Below are positions 10,294 through 19,957 of a stretch of DNA of 59,895 nt, in pieces. A model generated the notes under the pieces. The model worked only from the letters and a program-made list of their open reading frames with translations. It made no database searches and had not been told where the DNA came from. Positions within the stretch are counted from its first letter, which is position 1; the number at the start of each line of letters is the position of its first letter. The stretch comes from an uncultured Prevotellaceae bacterium (lineage in GTDB: Bacteria > Bacteroidota > Bacteroidia > Bacteroidales > Bacteroidaceae). A program made the position numbers and the translations under genes. The stretch spans positions 1-59,895 of the forward strand of contig CACWMK010000011.1 of NCBI GenBank assembly GCA_902761905.1. Reading direction: 5' to 3'.

Positions 10294-11319
10294 ATGAAAA
10301 GAACCAAGATCCTGCTAAGCGGACTATTGCTGGTAAGCACTTCGGCGATGATGGCACAAGGAGCCAAGAACATTCGCATAAACGAGGTGCTGACCAACAA
10401 TACCGCCAGCATTCAGGACGACTACGGACAGTGCCACGCATGGATTGAGTTGGAGAACACGTCGTTCACCACCTACAATGTGCGTGGTATGTATTTTACT
10501 ACAGACAAGTCTGTACTCGACCCGCAGATGAGTGTTCCCGAACGCATTAAGCGCATGAGTGTAATCCCTAGCGGTGACCCTCGTACGCAGATAGGCGGAC
10601 GTCAGCACTTAATCTTCTACTGCAACTCTAACCCTGCACAGAGTAAGTTGCATCTATCTCTCAATGTCCCTATGTCGGAGCCCCTCTGGCTGGGATTCTT
10701 CAATGGCAATGCCACAGAACTTATCGACTCAGTAAGCATTCCTGCACTGGCTGCTGATCAGAGCTATGCACGTATGACAGCCAACACATGGAGTGTAAAG
10801 TCGGCAGAGAACGTGACACCTGGCATAGAGAACTTCATCAAGACCGATGAAACAAAGGATGCCAAGCTTAAGCGCGAAGATCCACATGGATTCGGTATCA
10901 CATTGCTTGCCATGGGTATCGTATTCTTCTGTTTGGCAGTACTGTTCCTGTTCTTCTGGGTTTTCGGTCTCATCATGCGCAACATTGAGATGGCAAAGAA
11001 GGTGGTTAACACCCAGCCTATCAAACCTATCACTAAGACCGTTGAGGTTACCCACGATCTGGCTCATGCTACAGGCAACATACTACAAGACGGACTGAAG
11101 ACCAAAGGTATCGACAAGGAGGTATACATCGCAGTAATTTCAATGGCGCTCAAACAGTACCAGGACGATGTACACGATGTAGAAAGCGGTATCATAACCA
11201 TCAAGGCCCACGAAACGGGATGGGCAGACGAAGGCAGTCAGATGACTCACTTCTCGAAGCCAGTAATCCCAACAATGCATAACGCACCCAAAATACCAAC
11301 AACCCCAGAAATCCATTGA
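10294..11319 (+). CDS. OadG-family decarboxylase gamma subunit fused to an N-terminal lamin-tail-like domain
   Basis: 341 residues. Signal peptide (MKRTKILLSGLLLVSTSAMMAQ), then a lamin-tail-domain-like region (IRINEVLTNN, WIELENTSFTTYNVRGMYFTTD, about residues 25-180), one membrane helix (about 200-232, ITLLAMGIVFFCLAVLFLFF) and a cytoplasmic tail. In Na+-translocating decarboxylases the gamma subunit anchors the carboxyltransferase to the beta subunit through its single helix and tail. The exported N-terminal domain would sit in the periplasm. It is the first gene of a gamma-biotin carrier-beta run. The gene for the alpha carboxyltransferase subunit is not here. Confidence 0.8.
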   Translation: MKRTKILLSGLLLVSTSAMMAQGAKNIRINEVLTNNTASIQDDYGQCHAWIELENTSFTTYNVRGMYFTTDKSVLDPQMSVPERIKRMSVIPSGDPRTQIGGRQHLIFYCNSNPAQSKLHLSLNVPMSEPLWLGFFNGNATELIDSVSIPALAADQSYARMTANTWSVKSAENVTPGIENFIKTDETKDAKLKREDPHGFGITLLAMGIVFFCLAVLFLFFWVFGLIMRNIEMAKKVVNTQPIKPITKTVEVTHDLAHATGNILQDGLKTKGIDKEVYIAVISMALKQYQDDVHDVESGIITIKAHETGWADEGSQMTHFSKPVIPTMHNAPKIPTTPEIH

Positions 11320-11324
11320 GCATT

Positions 11325-11777
11325 ATGAATAAGTATCAATATAAAGTACAAGGCGTAGATTACGACGTAGAGATAGAAGAAGTAGAAGGCAACGTAGCCA
11401 AAGTGGTAGTGAATGGAGTTCGCTTCGACGTTGAACTGAAGCAGCCCATCAACCCGACAAGCACTCTGAAGAAGGTGCATGTAGAGGCACCTAAGACGGT
11501 GGCACGCCCAGCAGTGGCCCCTGCTGCAGCTCCAGCAGCCGATAAGCCTGCACCAGCAGGAACTGGTTCGGCAATCAAGGCTCCACTACCAGGAACTATC
11601 ACCGAAGTAAAGGTTAACGTAGGCGACACAGTGAAGCAGGGCGACGTAGTACTTGTACTCGAGGCAATGAAGATGCAGAACAACATCGAGAGCGAGTATG
11701 CAGGTACTGTAACATCCATCACAGTAAAGCCTGGCGAAAGTGTAATGGAAGGATCAGTCCTAATGACCATCGGATAA
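11325..11777 (+). CDS. Biotin carboxyl carrier subunit of a Na+-translocating acyl-CoA/oxaloacetate decarboxylase
   Basis: 150 residues. An N-terminal beta domain (MNKYQYKVQGVDYDVEIEEV), an Ala/Pro-rich flexible linker (about residues 60-85), then a biotinyl domain with E-A-M-K-M-Q; Lys116 is the biotinylation site. It carries CO2 between the carboxyltransferase and the membrane beta subunit. ATG 11325 is preferred to TTG 11316; it lies 5 bases after the OadG stop. The segment between this gene and the next (11778-11813) contains short TATCAATTA-type repeats. Confidence 0.92.
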   Translation: MNKYQYKVQGVDYDVEIEEVEGNVAKVVVNGVRFDVELKQPINPTSTLKKVHVEAPKTVARPAVAPAAAPAADKPAPAGTGSAIKAPLPGTITEVKVNVGDTVKQGDVVLVLEAMKMQNNIESEYAGTVTSITVKPGESVMEGSVLMTIG

Positions 11778-11813
11778 TTATCAACTGTCAACTATCAATT
11801 ATCAATTAGAATT

Positions 11814-12971
11814 ATGGATTTAGGACAGTTTATCATACAGAACTTTCATGAGTTTCTTACCTATACAGCATTTGCTAATGCAACAGTAGGAAACCTGATA
11901 ATGATTGCAGTGGGAGCCTTCTTTATTTGGCTCGCCATCAAGAAAGACTTTGAGCCACTGTTGCTCGTCCCCATCGGACTAGGCATCATTCTTGGCAACA
12001 TCCCCTTCCGCGCAGATGCAGGACTTGAGATTGGTTTATATGAAGACAACTCGGTGCTTAACATCTTCTATCAAGGTGTACGCCAGGGTTGGTATCCACC
12101 ACTTATCTTCCTTGGCATCGGTGCAATGACTGATTTTACAGCGCTGCTGGCTAATCCTAAATTGATGCTAATCGGAGCATCAGCCCAATTTGGTATCTTT
12201 GGCGCCTATATGGTGGCACTGGCCATGGGATTCGAGCCATCACAGGCTGCAGGTATCGCCATCATCGGTGGTGCCGACGGTCCTACCGCAATATTCCTTA
12301 GTTCTAAGTTGTCGCCCAATCTGATGGGTGCTATCGCTGTGTGTGCTTATAGCTACATGGCGTTGGTACCCGTGATACAGCCATTTATCATGCGACTGCT
12401 GACAACTAAGAAGGAACGCGTGATAAAGATGAAGCCAGGACGTGAGGTTTCGCAGACAGAGCGCATACTATTTCCAATCATAGGACTGTTGCTCACTACA
12501 TTCATCGTGCCTTCGGGTCTGCCCCTGCTGGGAATGCTGTTCTTTGGCAACCTGCTGAAAGAGAGCGGAAAAACGACACGACTGGCCAAGACGGCCGGTG
12601 CAGCACTGAACGATATCGTAGTGATGCTGCTTGGACTGACCGTGGGCTGTTCTACACAGGCCAGCGAGTTCCTGACATTCAACACCATCAAGATATTTGC
12701 ATTAGGAGCAATGGCATTTATGATTGCCACTGCATCGGGCGTATGTTTCGTCAAGCTGATGAATCTGTTCCTGCCTGAGGGTAAGAAACTTAACCCGCTT
12801 ATCGGTAATGCTGGTGTGAGTGCAGTGCCGATGGCAGCACGTATATCAAACAATTTAGGTCTGGAATACGACCGTCATAACTTCCTGCTGATGCACGCTA
12901 TGGGCCCTAACGTTGCAGGTGTCATCGGATCGGCTGTAGCAGCAGGTGCATTATTAGGATTCTTATCATGA
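11814..12971 (+). CDS. Na+-translocating decarboxylase beta subunit (OadB/MmdB family)
   Basis: 385 residues with about nine to eleven hydrophobic segments. The hallmark GIAIIGGADGPTAIF motif carries Asp155, the Na+-site aspartate of the family. Later NAGVSAVPMAARIS and HAMGPNVAGVIGS match the conserved C-terminal segments. The subunit decarboxylates carboxybiotin and pumps Na+ out. With mutAB nearby, methylmalonyl-CoA decarboxylation to propionyl-CoA is the likeliest reaction, but oxaloacetate decarboxylase cannot be excluded without the alpha subunit. Confidence 0.93.
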   Translation: MDLGQFIIQNFHEFLTYTAFANATVGNLIMIAVGAFFIWLAIKKDFEPLLLVPIGLGIILGNIPFRADAGLEIGLYEDNSVLNIFYQGVRQGWYPPLIFLGIGAMTDFTALLANPKLMLIGASAQFGIFGAYMVALAMGFEPSQAAGIAIIGGADGPTAIFLSSKLSPNLMGAIAVCAYSYMALVPVIQPFIMRLLTTKKERVIKMKPGREVSQTERILFPIIGLLLTTFIVPSGLPLLGMLFFGNLLKESGKTTRLAKTAGAALNDIVVMLLGLTVGCSTQASEFLTFNTIKIFALGAMAFMIATASGVCFVKLMNLFLPEGKKLNPLIGNAGVSAVPMAARISNNLGLEYDRHNFLLMHAMGPNVAGVIGSAVAAGALLGFLS

Positions 12972-13561
12972 TGAATAGACCAAAGATAGCAATAATCGAC
13001 CCCAATACCCTATCGGCATTGGGGTTGAAGGCTATCCTACAGAATGTGATGCCGATAATGACGGTTGACACATTCGGATCGCTATCAGAGTTGCAGGCCA
13101 ACGATGCCGACAGCTACTATCACTATTTCACGGCAATGGCTGTGGTTCTGGAAAATATGCAGTTCTTTAACGAACGCAAGCGTAAGACAATAGTTCTGAC
13201 ACTATCGCTCGACACGATGTCGCAATTGTCAGACTTCCATTGCCTATGCATTAACTCACCTGAATCAGAACTGGTACGATCTCTACTGATGCTGGAACAG
13301 CACGCACACGGCAAAGGCGAGAATCTGCCACCTATGCCTGCAGTACTGAACAAGAAAATTCTATCCGACAGAGAGATAGAGGTGATGTCGCTGATAGTAC
13401 AGGGATACATCAACAAGGAGATAGCCGACAAGCTGAACATCGGACTAGCTACGGTCATTACCCATCGTAAGAACATCATGGACAAACTTGGCATGAAGAG
13501 TGTATCGGCACTAACCATCTATGCCGTGATGCATGGATACGTGGATATAAACAAAATATAG
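12968..13561 (+). CDS. LuxR/NarL-type transcription regulator with a degenerate receiver domain
   Basis: 197 residues. The C-terminal third is a clear LuxR helix-turn-helix (LSDREIEVMSLIVQGYINKE followed by IADKLNIGLATVITHRKNIMDKLG). The N-terminal part starts like a receiver (IAIIDPNTLSALGLKAIL) but I see neither the acidic pair nor the phospho-acceptor Asp, so it is probably not phosphorylated. The start ATG overlaps the OadB stop by 4 bases, so the regulator is cotranscribed with the decarboxylase genes. Target genes are unknown; the operon itself is a natural guess. Confidence 0.85.
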   Translation: MMNRPKIAIIDPNTLSALGLKAILQNVMPIMTVDTFGSLSELQANDADSYYHYFTAMAVVLENMQFFNERKRKTIVLTLSLDTMSQLSDFHCLCINSPESELVRSLLMLEQHAHGKGENLPPMPAVLNKKILSDREIEVMSLIVQGYINKEIADKLNIGLATVITHRKNIMDKLGMKSVSALTIYAVMHGYVDINKI

Positions 13562-13604
13562 CGCAAAGGTTTTCGTGTTTTTTTAAGGATTTAGTTATTT
13601 TAAA

Positions 13605-13636
13605 TTTGGAGGTTTCGTAAAATAAGTCTATCTTTG
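13605..13636 (+). promoter_or_regulatory. Strong Bacteroidetes promoter for the uxaB-uvrA-addAB run
   Basis: TTTG (13605-13608), 20 bases, TATCTTTG (13629-13636): an exact match. It gives a leader of about 30 bases before the ATG at 13675. Confidence 0.85.
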
Positions 13637-13674
13637 CACTCGCAAATAATAACAATTAAAACAATATTAAAAAA

Positions 13675-15114
13675 ATGAAACCACTAAACAAACAGTTTGC
13701 TCCTAAGAGCGTAATGCCTGAGAAGGTGATTCAGTTTGGCGAAGGTAACTTCCTCCGCGCATTTGTTGATTGGATTATCTGGAACATGGACCAGAAGACA
13801 GACTTCAATGGTTCGGTAGTTGTGGTACAGCCTATCGAGAAAGGTATGGTAGACTGGCTGAACGCTCAAGACTGTCTGTATCACGTAAACCTGCAAGGAC
13901 GTGAAAACGGTAAGCCCGTTAACACACTGGAGCGTATCGACGTTATCAGCCGCGCACTGAACCCTTACACACAGAACGCAGCATTCATGGCTCTGGCAGA
14001 TCAGCCCGAGATACGTTTCGTTATATCAAACACTACCGAGGCTGGTATAGCCTTCGACCCATCATGCAAACTGGAGGATGCTCCAGCAAGCAGCTATCCC
14101 GGCAAACTGGTTCAGCTGTTGTATCGTCGCTATCAGACATTCAACGGTGACAAGACCAAGGGACTTATCATCTTCCCATGCGAGCTGATCTTCCTGAATG
14201 GTCACGTGCTGAAGGATTGCATTTATAAGTATATAGAACTGTGGAACCTCGGTGACGACTTCAAGAAATGGTTCGAAGAGGCTTGTGGCGTTTATGCTAC
14301 TCTAGTTGACCGTATCGTTCCAGGATTCCCACGTAATGAGATAAAGGAAATCCAGGAGAAGGTTTGCTATCGCGACAATCTGGTAGTACAGGCCGAGAAC
14401 TTCCACCTGTGGGTAATCGAGGCACCAAAGGAGGTAGCACAGGAGTTCCCTGCAGACAAAGCCGGACTGCACGTACTGTTCGTTCCATCAGAGGAGCCAT
14501 ACCACAAGCGTAAGGTTACACTCCTTAATGGTCCTCACACAGTACTTAGCCCAGTAGCATTCCTGAGTGGTGTAAACATCGTTCGCGATGCCTGCAACCA
14601 CGAGGTTATCGGTAAGTATATCCACAAGGTTCAGTTCGAAGAGCTGATGCAGACACTCGACCTGCCAATGGAAGAACTAGAGAAGTTTGCCGGCGATGTA
14701 CTGGAGCGTTTCGACAACCCATACGTTGACCACCAGGTAACTAGCATCATGCTGAACTCATTCCCCAAGTTCCAGGCTCGCGACCTGCCAGGAGTGAAGA
14801 CATATCTGGAGCGCAAGGGCGAACTGCCTAAGGGATTGGTATTCGGTCTGGCAGCCATCATCACCTACTACAAGGGTGGCAAGCGCGAGGATGGTGTAGA
14901 GATCGTGCCTAACGACGACCAGAAGATCATGGATCTGCTGAAGGAGCTCTGGGCTACTGGAGATACACAGAAGGTGGCCGACGGTGTACTGGGTGCCGAG
15001 TTTATCTGGCAGGAGGATCTGAACAAGATTCCTGGTCTGAACGCCATGGTGAAGCAGGACCTCGACCTCATCAAGAGCGTAGGTATGCTCGAGGCCGTTA
15101 AGAGCATTTTGTAA
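13675..15114 (+). CDS. uxaB: Tagaturonate reductase (altronate oxidoreductase)
   Basis: 479 residues, a full-length member of the mannitol dehydrogenase / long-chain polyol dehydrogenase family. It has the N-terminal nucleotide-binding start VIQFGEGNFLRAFVDWIIWN, the ISNTTEAGI segment and the catalytic K-x-x-x-x-N-x-x-H signature (KVTLLNGPHT) near residues 279-288. It reduces tagaturonate to altronate with NAD(H) in galacturonate (pectin) breakdown. No other hexuronate genes are nearby; instead it leads a DNA-repair run, with uvrA starting 3 bases after its stop. The mannonate/fructuronate enzyme UxuB is a related alternative. Confidence 0.88.
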   Translation: MKPLNKQFAPKSVMPEKVIQFGEGNFLRAFVDWIIWNMDQKTDFNGSVVVVQPIEKGMVDWLNAQDCLYHVNLQGRENGKPVNTLERIDVISRALNPYTQNAAFMALADQPEIRFVISNTTEAGIAFDPSCKLEDAPASSYPGKLVQLLYRRYQTFNGDKTKGLIIFPCELIFLNGHVLKDCIYKYIELWNLGDDFKKWFEEACGVYATLVDRIVPGFPRNEIKEIQEKVCYRDNLVVQAENFHLWVIEAPKEVAQEFPADKAGLHVLFVPSEEPYHKRKVTLLNGPHTVLSPVAFLSGVNIVRDACNHEVIGKYIHKVQFEELMQTLDLPMEELEKFAGDVLERFDNPYVDHQVTSIMLNSFPKFQARDLPGVKTYLERKGELPKGLVFGLAAIITYYKGGKREDGVEIVPNDDQKIMDLLKELWATGDTQKVADGVLGAEFIWQEDLNKIPGLNAMVKQDLDLIKSVGMLEAVKSIL

Positions 15115-15117
15115 TGA

Positions 15118-17913
15118 ATGAATGATTCAATAGAGATAAAAGGGGCAAAAGTCAATAATCTAAAGAACATTGATGTAAAGATACCCCGAAACCAATTCGT
15201 AGTAATTGCCGGAGTCAGTGGCTCCGGCAAATCTTCTTTGGCCTTCGACACTCTGTATGCCGAAGGCCAACGCCGTTATGTAGAGAGTCTGTCGAGCTAT
15301 GCCCGTCAGTTCCTTGGCAGGATGAACAAACCTGAGTGTGATTTTATACGCGGAATACCGCCTGCAATCGCTATCGAGCAGAAGGTTATATCAAGAAATC
15401 CACGAAGCACCGTTGGCACAAGCACCGAGATATATGAGTATCTACGACTGCTATATGCCCGCATAGGTCACACTTATTCACCAATAAGTGGATGTGAGGT
15501 CAAGAAGCACTCGACCGAAGATGTAGTACAGAAGATGCTGGAATTCTCGAAGGGTACACGATTCGTTGTGATGGCTCCTATCCATCTGCACGAAGGACGC
15601 ACCATGGAACAACAGCTAAAGACTTATCAGCTGGAGGGATATGCACGTATCTACGTAAAAGGCGATTTCCAAAGAATCGACGATTATCTGGCTGAAGGTC
15701 AGTTTGATGAGGAGGAAATATATCTTGTCATCGACCGATTGTCGGTAGATGACACCAAGGATGTTATAGCACGTCTGGTAGATTCGGCAGAGACAGCATT
15801 CTACGAGGGACATGGCGAGTTAAGACTGCTGTTCCCACCAACAATCTTCTACGATTTCTCAATGAAGTTCGAAGCTGATGGAATGACATTCGAAGAGCCT
15901 ACAGACCAGATGTTCTCGTTTAACTCGCCTGCAGGAGCTTGCCCAGAGTGTCAAGGATTTGGACGTATCATCGGTATTGACGAAAAACTTGTAATCCCCA
16001 ACACTACTCTATCCGTTTACGATGGATGCGTGGTATGCTGGCACGGCGAAAGGATGAAAGAGTGGCTGGAGTGGTTCTGTCGCAATGCAGCAAAAGACGA
16101 CTTCCCAATATTCGAGCCATACATGAACCTTAGTCAGAAGCACAAGGACTGGCTGTGGCACGGACTACCATCTGACAAGGGAAAGAAGGAACGACCATGT
16201 ATCGATACATTCTTCGAGATGGTACAGGAGAACCAGTACAAGATACAATACCGAGTAATGCTGGCTAGATATCGCGGCAAGACAAACTGTCCAAAATGCC
16301 ATGGGACCAGACTTAAACCCGAAGCCGATTATGTAAAGATAGGTGGACGGAGCATTACTGACTTGGTACAGATGCCTGTAGTAAAGGTAAAGGAATGGTT
16401 TGAACATCTGGAACTTGATCAGCACGATGCCGAGATAGGAAAGCGACTGCTAACAGAAATAAAGAATAGACTGCAGTTCTTACTGGATGTAGGTCTAGGA
16501 TATCTTACGCTAAACCGTCTGTCAAACTCGCTTTCGGGCGGAGAGAGCCAGCGTATCAACCTATGTACATCGCTAGGAAGTTCGCTAGTAGGTTCGCTCT
16601 ACATATTAGACGAGCCCAGTATCGGACTACACTCAAGAGATACCGACAGACTGATACACGTGCTTAAGGAACTACAGTCGCTAGGCAATACTGTGGTGGT
16701 AGTTGAGCACGATGAAGACATAATGCGTGCTGCCGACCATCTGATTGACATCGGTCCTGATGCGGGACGACTTGGCGGCGAGGTTGTGTTCGATGGAGAT
16801 GCAAAGGAAGTGAACAAGGCATCACTGAAGAAGTGGCCAAAGAGTTACACTGTGAAGTATCTGCTGCACAAAGAGGAGATACCTGTACCAACATCACGAC
16901 GTCCATGGAACAGGTTCATCGAAATCAAAGGTGCACGAATGAACAACCTGAAGGGCATCGACGTAAAGATACCTCTGAACGTGATGACAGTAGTTACTGG
17001 TGTATCAGGCTCTGGCAAATCAAGTTTGATAAAGGGCATACTATACCCTGCTATGCGTCGACGCTTAGGCGATGCATGCGATGCCCCAGGAGAATATCTA
17101 GGCATGGAGGGCGATATGGATGCCATACGTCATATAGAGTTCGTAGACCAGAATCCTATAGGCAAGAGCACACGCTCTAACCCTGCAACATACGTCAAGG
17201 CCTATGATGCAATACGTGAACTATATGCAGAGCAGCCGCTATCAAAGCAGATGGGATTCACACCGCAGTATTTCTCGTTTAATGCTGACGGCGGTAGATG
17301 CGAGGAGTGTAAGGGTGCCGGTACGATAACTGTCGAGATGCAGTTTATGGCCGACTTGGTACTAGAGTGTGAGGCTTGTCATGGACATAGATTCAAGAAA
17401 GAAATTCTTGACGTAAACTTCCACGGAAAGAATGTGGATGACGTACTGAACATGACTATCAGCGAAGCTATCGAATTCTTTAAGGAACATGGTGAGAAGA
17501 CCATTGTTAAGCGTCTGAAATCACTAGAGGACGTGGGGCTGGGATACATCAAGTTGGGACAGAACTCCTCATCGTTGTCTGGCGGTGAAAACCAGCGTGT
17601 AAAACTGGCATACTTCATCGGACAGGAGAAGCAGGAACCATCGCTGTTCATATTCGATGAGCCCACTACAGGTCTGCACTTCCACGACATACAGCGCTTA
17701 CTGAAAGCATTCGACGCACTGATTGCCCGAGGGCACACCATTCTGATTATCGAACATAACATGGAGGTGATAAAATGTGCCGACCACGTGATAGACCTAG
17801 GGCCCGACGGAGGCGACAAGGGTGGAAATCTTGTAGTGACGGGCACGCCCGAGGAAGTAGCGGTATGCAAAGAGAGTCTGACAGGTAAATACCTGAAAGA
17901 AAAACTTGGATAA
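15118..17913 (+). CDS. uvrA: UvrA-family excinuclease ABC subunit A paralogue
   Basis: 931 residues, full length. Two ABC ATPase halves: Walker A GVSGSGKSS at 32-40 and again at about 628-636 (Lys634), and signatures LSGGESQRI and LSGGENQRVKL. UvrA damage recognition uses zinc modules: here the one in the second half is complete (CEECKGAG ... CEACHGHR), and CPKCHGTR is present in the first half. The first zinc finger has only its second Cys pair (CPECQGFG); the usual first C-x2-C is replaced by Cys-free sequence near residues 247-258. It acts with UvrB in nucleotide excision repair, or as a side-branch paralogue. Bacteroidales often carry two UvrA proteins and this resembles the less canonical one. 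Confidence 0.93.
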   Translation: MNDSIEIKGAKVNNLKNIDVKIPRNQFVVIAGVSGSGKSSLAFDTLYAEGQRRYVESLSSYARQFLGRMNKPECDFIRGIPPAIAIEQKVISRNPRSTVGTSTEIYEYLRLLYARIGHTYSPISGCEVKKHSTEDVVQKMLEFSKGTRFVVMAPIHLHEGRTMEQQLKTYQLEGYARIYVKGDFQRIDDYLAEGQFDEEEIYLVIDRLSVDDTKDVIARLVDSAETAFYEGHGELRLLFPPTIFYDFSMKFEADGMTFEEPTDQMFSFNSPAGACPECQGFGRIIGIDEKLVIPNTTLSVYDGCVVCWHGERMKEWLEWFCRNAAKDDFPIFEPYMNLSQKHKDWLWHGLPSDKGKKERPCIDTFFEMVQENQYKIQYRVMLARYRGKTNCPKCHGTRLKPEADYVKIGGRSITDLVQMPVVKVKEWFEHLELDQHDAEIGKRLLTEIKNRLQFLLDVGLGYLTLNRLSNSLSGGESQRINLCTSLGSSLVGSLYILDEPSIGLHSRDTDRLIHVLKELQSLGNTVVVVEHDEDIMRAADHLIDIGPDAGRLGGEVVFDGDAKEVNKASLKKWPKSYTVKYLLHKEEIPVPTSRRPWNRFIEIKGARMNNLKGIDVKIPLNVMTVVTGVSGSGKSSLIKGILYPAMRRRLGDACDAPGEYLGMEGDMDAIRHIEFVDQNPIGKSTRSNPATYVKAYDAIRELYAEQPLSKQMGFTPQYFSFNADGGRCEECKGAGTITVEMQFMADLVLECEACHGHRFKKEILDVNFHGKNVDDVLNMTISEAIEFFKEHGEKTIVKRLKSLEDVGLGYIKLGQNSSSLSGGENQRVKLAYFIGQEKQEPSLFIFDEPTTGLHFHDIQRLLKAFDALIARGHTILIIEHNMEVIKCADHVIDLGPDGGDKGGNLVVTGTPEEVAVCKESLTGKYLKEKLG

Positions 17914-17926
17914 AAGAACAACAACT

Positions 17927-19957
17927 TTGAGATACGATCAACTATTCACTAAAAACCTACTGACATTGATACTATTAAGTATCACTCTCAGTGTATCAGC
18001 GATGAACAAGCGTGACTCGCTGATACTAAATCGTATCTACGACTATCAGGAAGCCAACTACTCAGCCATCGACAGTCTTGAGGACCAAGTATATGCAAAG
18101 TTCCGCTACAAAGTAGAGAAACGCAATCCTATACTTTGGCTAATACCATCGATGTACGTGATGGCTAAGGATCCTAGGGAGTATATACGTGAATCGTATA
18201 GTAAGGTAAAGTTTAAGAATGCCCATGACTACGAAATAACCAATCAAGCTCTGACAGGCACTATCAGGAACAATCTCCGAGCTATGCCCACGCTACTTGA
18301 CTATATGACTCCGAACATTTATGATATCGACCTATACGACGGACATATTCTATCGCCATTCAACAAGGTTAATCGTAGATACTACAGATATAACCAAAAG
18401 TTGCAGAGCGACGGAACTACGCGACTGGAGTTCCGTCCAAAGAACTACAATACCCAACTACTGAATGGATATGCAATAGTGGACACCGAAACTGGTCGTA
18501 TTATGCGTACATTGCTTAATGGCGAGTTCGACATGTTGACATTCCGTACTGAGATTACTCAGGGCGAGGAAGGCGGACGATCACTGATGCCGTCAAAGTG
18601 TACTACAGTGGCTACTTTCAGATTTATGGGAAACAGGATTGCAGCACTATTTGACGCAAGCTACAATTGTGACAAGGCCCTTCCCGATTCTATTAAAGAA
18701 GTGTCGGATAGAGAGTTGATGGATGAGATCCGTCCATATCCCTTGTCGGAGACTGACAAGCAGATATACAAAGCCAACGACATAGCTCATCAAAAGGATA
18801 CCACTGAGCAAACACCCAAAGAGAAAAAGCCAAATATATGGAAAAAAATATTCTGGGACACCATCGGTGACAACCTGATTACCCCTATCAGTGCAGAATC
18901 AGAAGAGGCTTCGTTCAGCATGTCGCCAATCATCAACCCGCTATATCTTAGCTATACTCAAAGTCGAGGCGTGAGATATAAGATGAGATTCCGTACACGA
19001 TACTCATTCTCACAATACAGATATCTGACGTTAAACCCAACTTTCGGATATGCTTTCAAGGAACGCCAGTTCTACTTTACAGCGCCACTACGAATGACAT
19101 ACAACCCTAAGCGCAACGGATATGTAGAACTGGAGTTCGGTAATGGCAATCGCATCAGCAACTCGAGCGTACAAGACGTTATCAGCAAAGCACATGAGGA
19201 TACCATCAACTTCGACAATACTAACATTGACCGCTTTAAGGATCAGCATCTAAGCCTTAAGAACAACGTCATGCTGTTTGACTGGGTAGACATCGAAGCT
19301 GGTTTTATCTATCATCGTCGTTCGGCAGTAAACAAGGATATTATGATCCAATATGACATGCCTACGGAGTATCGCAGCTTTGCGCCAATGATCGGATTTA
19401 AATTCCTGCCTTGGCTTAATCGTGGGCCACTGTTCTCTATCAACTACGAACGAGCCATTAAGGGAGTAAACAAGTCTGATCTAGAATACGAGCGGTGGGA
19501 GTTTGATGCACAATGGAAGAAGAAGATTCCAGGACTGCGCCTACTGAATCTGAGAGCAGGAGCTGGTGTGTATACAAATAAGAAAGATAACATATTTGTA
19601 GACTTTGCCAACTTCCGTGACGAGAATCTGCCTGAAGGTTGGGACGACGACTGGAGCGGCAATTTCCAATTGCTTAGTAGTCGCGAATACAACCGATCAG
19701 ACTATTATCTGCGAGGCAACATATCCTACGAATCACCCATGCTAGTGGCAACATGGCTACCATACGTGGGCAAGTATATTGAGAAGGAGCGATTCTATCT
19801 TAGTACAGTGCTTTTGGAAAAAACACGCCCCTACTACGAATTGGGTTATGGCTTCACCAATCGGTATATTTCTGTCGGAGCCTTTGCCAGTTTCCGAAAC
19901 ACCCATTTTGATAGCATTGGTGTAGAAATTGAATTTGAACTATTCAGAAGATGGTAA
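17927..19957 (+). CDS. DUF5686-family outer-membrane protein
   Basis: About 676 residues. A signal peptide follows a TTG start at 17927 (hydrophobic core LLTLILLSITLSVSA); another TTG at 17906 would overlap uvrA, and the first ATG (18002) would lose the signal. The C-terminal half has alternating aromatic/polar strands (for example TLNPTFGYAFKERQFYFTAP, YVELEFGNGNRI) and ends in FELFRRW, like an outer-membrane beta-barrel. The layout matches the Bacteroidetes DUF5686 group, usually found after a carboxypeptidase-like domain that is absent here. The function of the family is not known to me. The 3' end overlaps addA by 7 bases. Confidence 0.7.
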   Translation: MRYDQLFTKNLLTLILLSITLSVSAMNKRDSLILNRIYDYQEANYSAIDSLEDQVYAKFRYKVEKRNPILWLIPSMYVMAKDPREYIRESYSKVKFKNAHDYEITNQALTGTIRNNLRAMPTLLDYMTPNIYDIDLYDGHILSPFNKVNRRYYRYNQKLQSDGTTRLEFRPKNYNTQLLNGYAIVDTETGRIMRTLLNGEFDMLTFRTEITQGEEGGRSLMPSKCTTVATFRFMGNRIAALFDASYNCDKALPDSIKEVSDRELMDEIRPYPLSETDKQIYKANDIAHQKDTTEQTPKEKKPNIWKKIFWDTIGDNLITPISAESEEASFSMSPIINPLYLSYTQSRGVRYKMRFRTRYSFSQYRYLTLNPTFGYAFKERQFYFTAPLRMTYNPKRNGYVELEFGNGNRISNSSVQDVISKAHEDTINFDNTNIDRFKDQHLSLKNNVMLFDWVDIEAGFIYHRRSAVNKDIMIQYDMPTEYRSFAPMIGFKFLPWLNRGPLFSINYERAIKGVNKSDLEYERWEFDAQWKKKIPGLRLLNLRAGAGVYTNKKDNIFVDFANFRDENLPEGWDDDWSGNFQLLSSREYNRSDYYLRGNISYESPMLVATWLPYVGKYIEKERFYLSTVLLEKTRPYYELGYGFTNRYISVGAFASFRNTHFDSIGVEIEFELFRRW

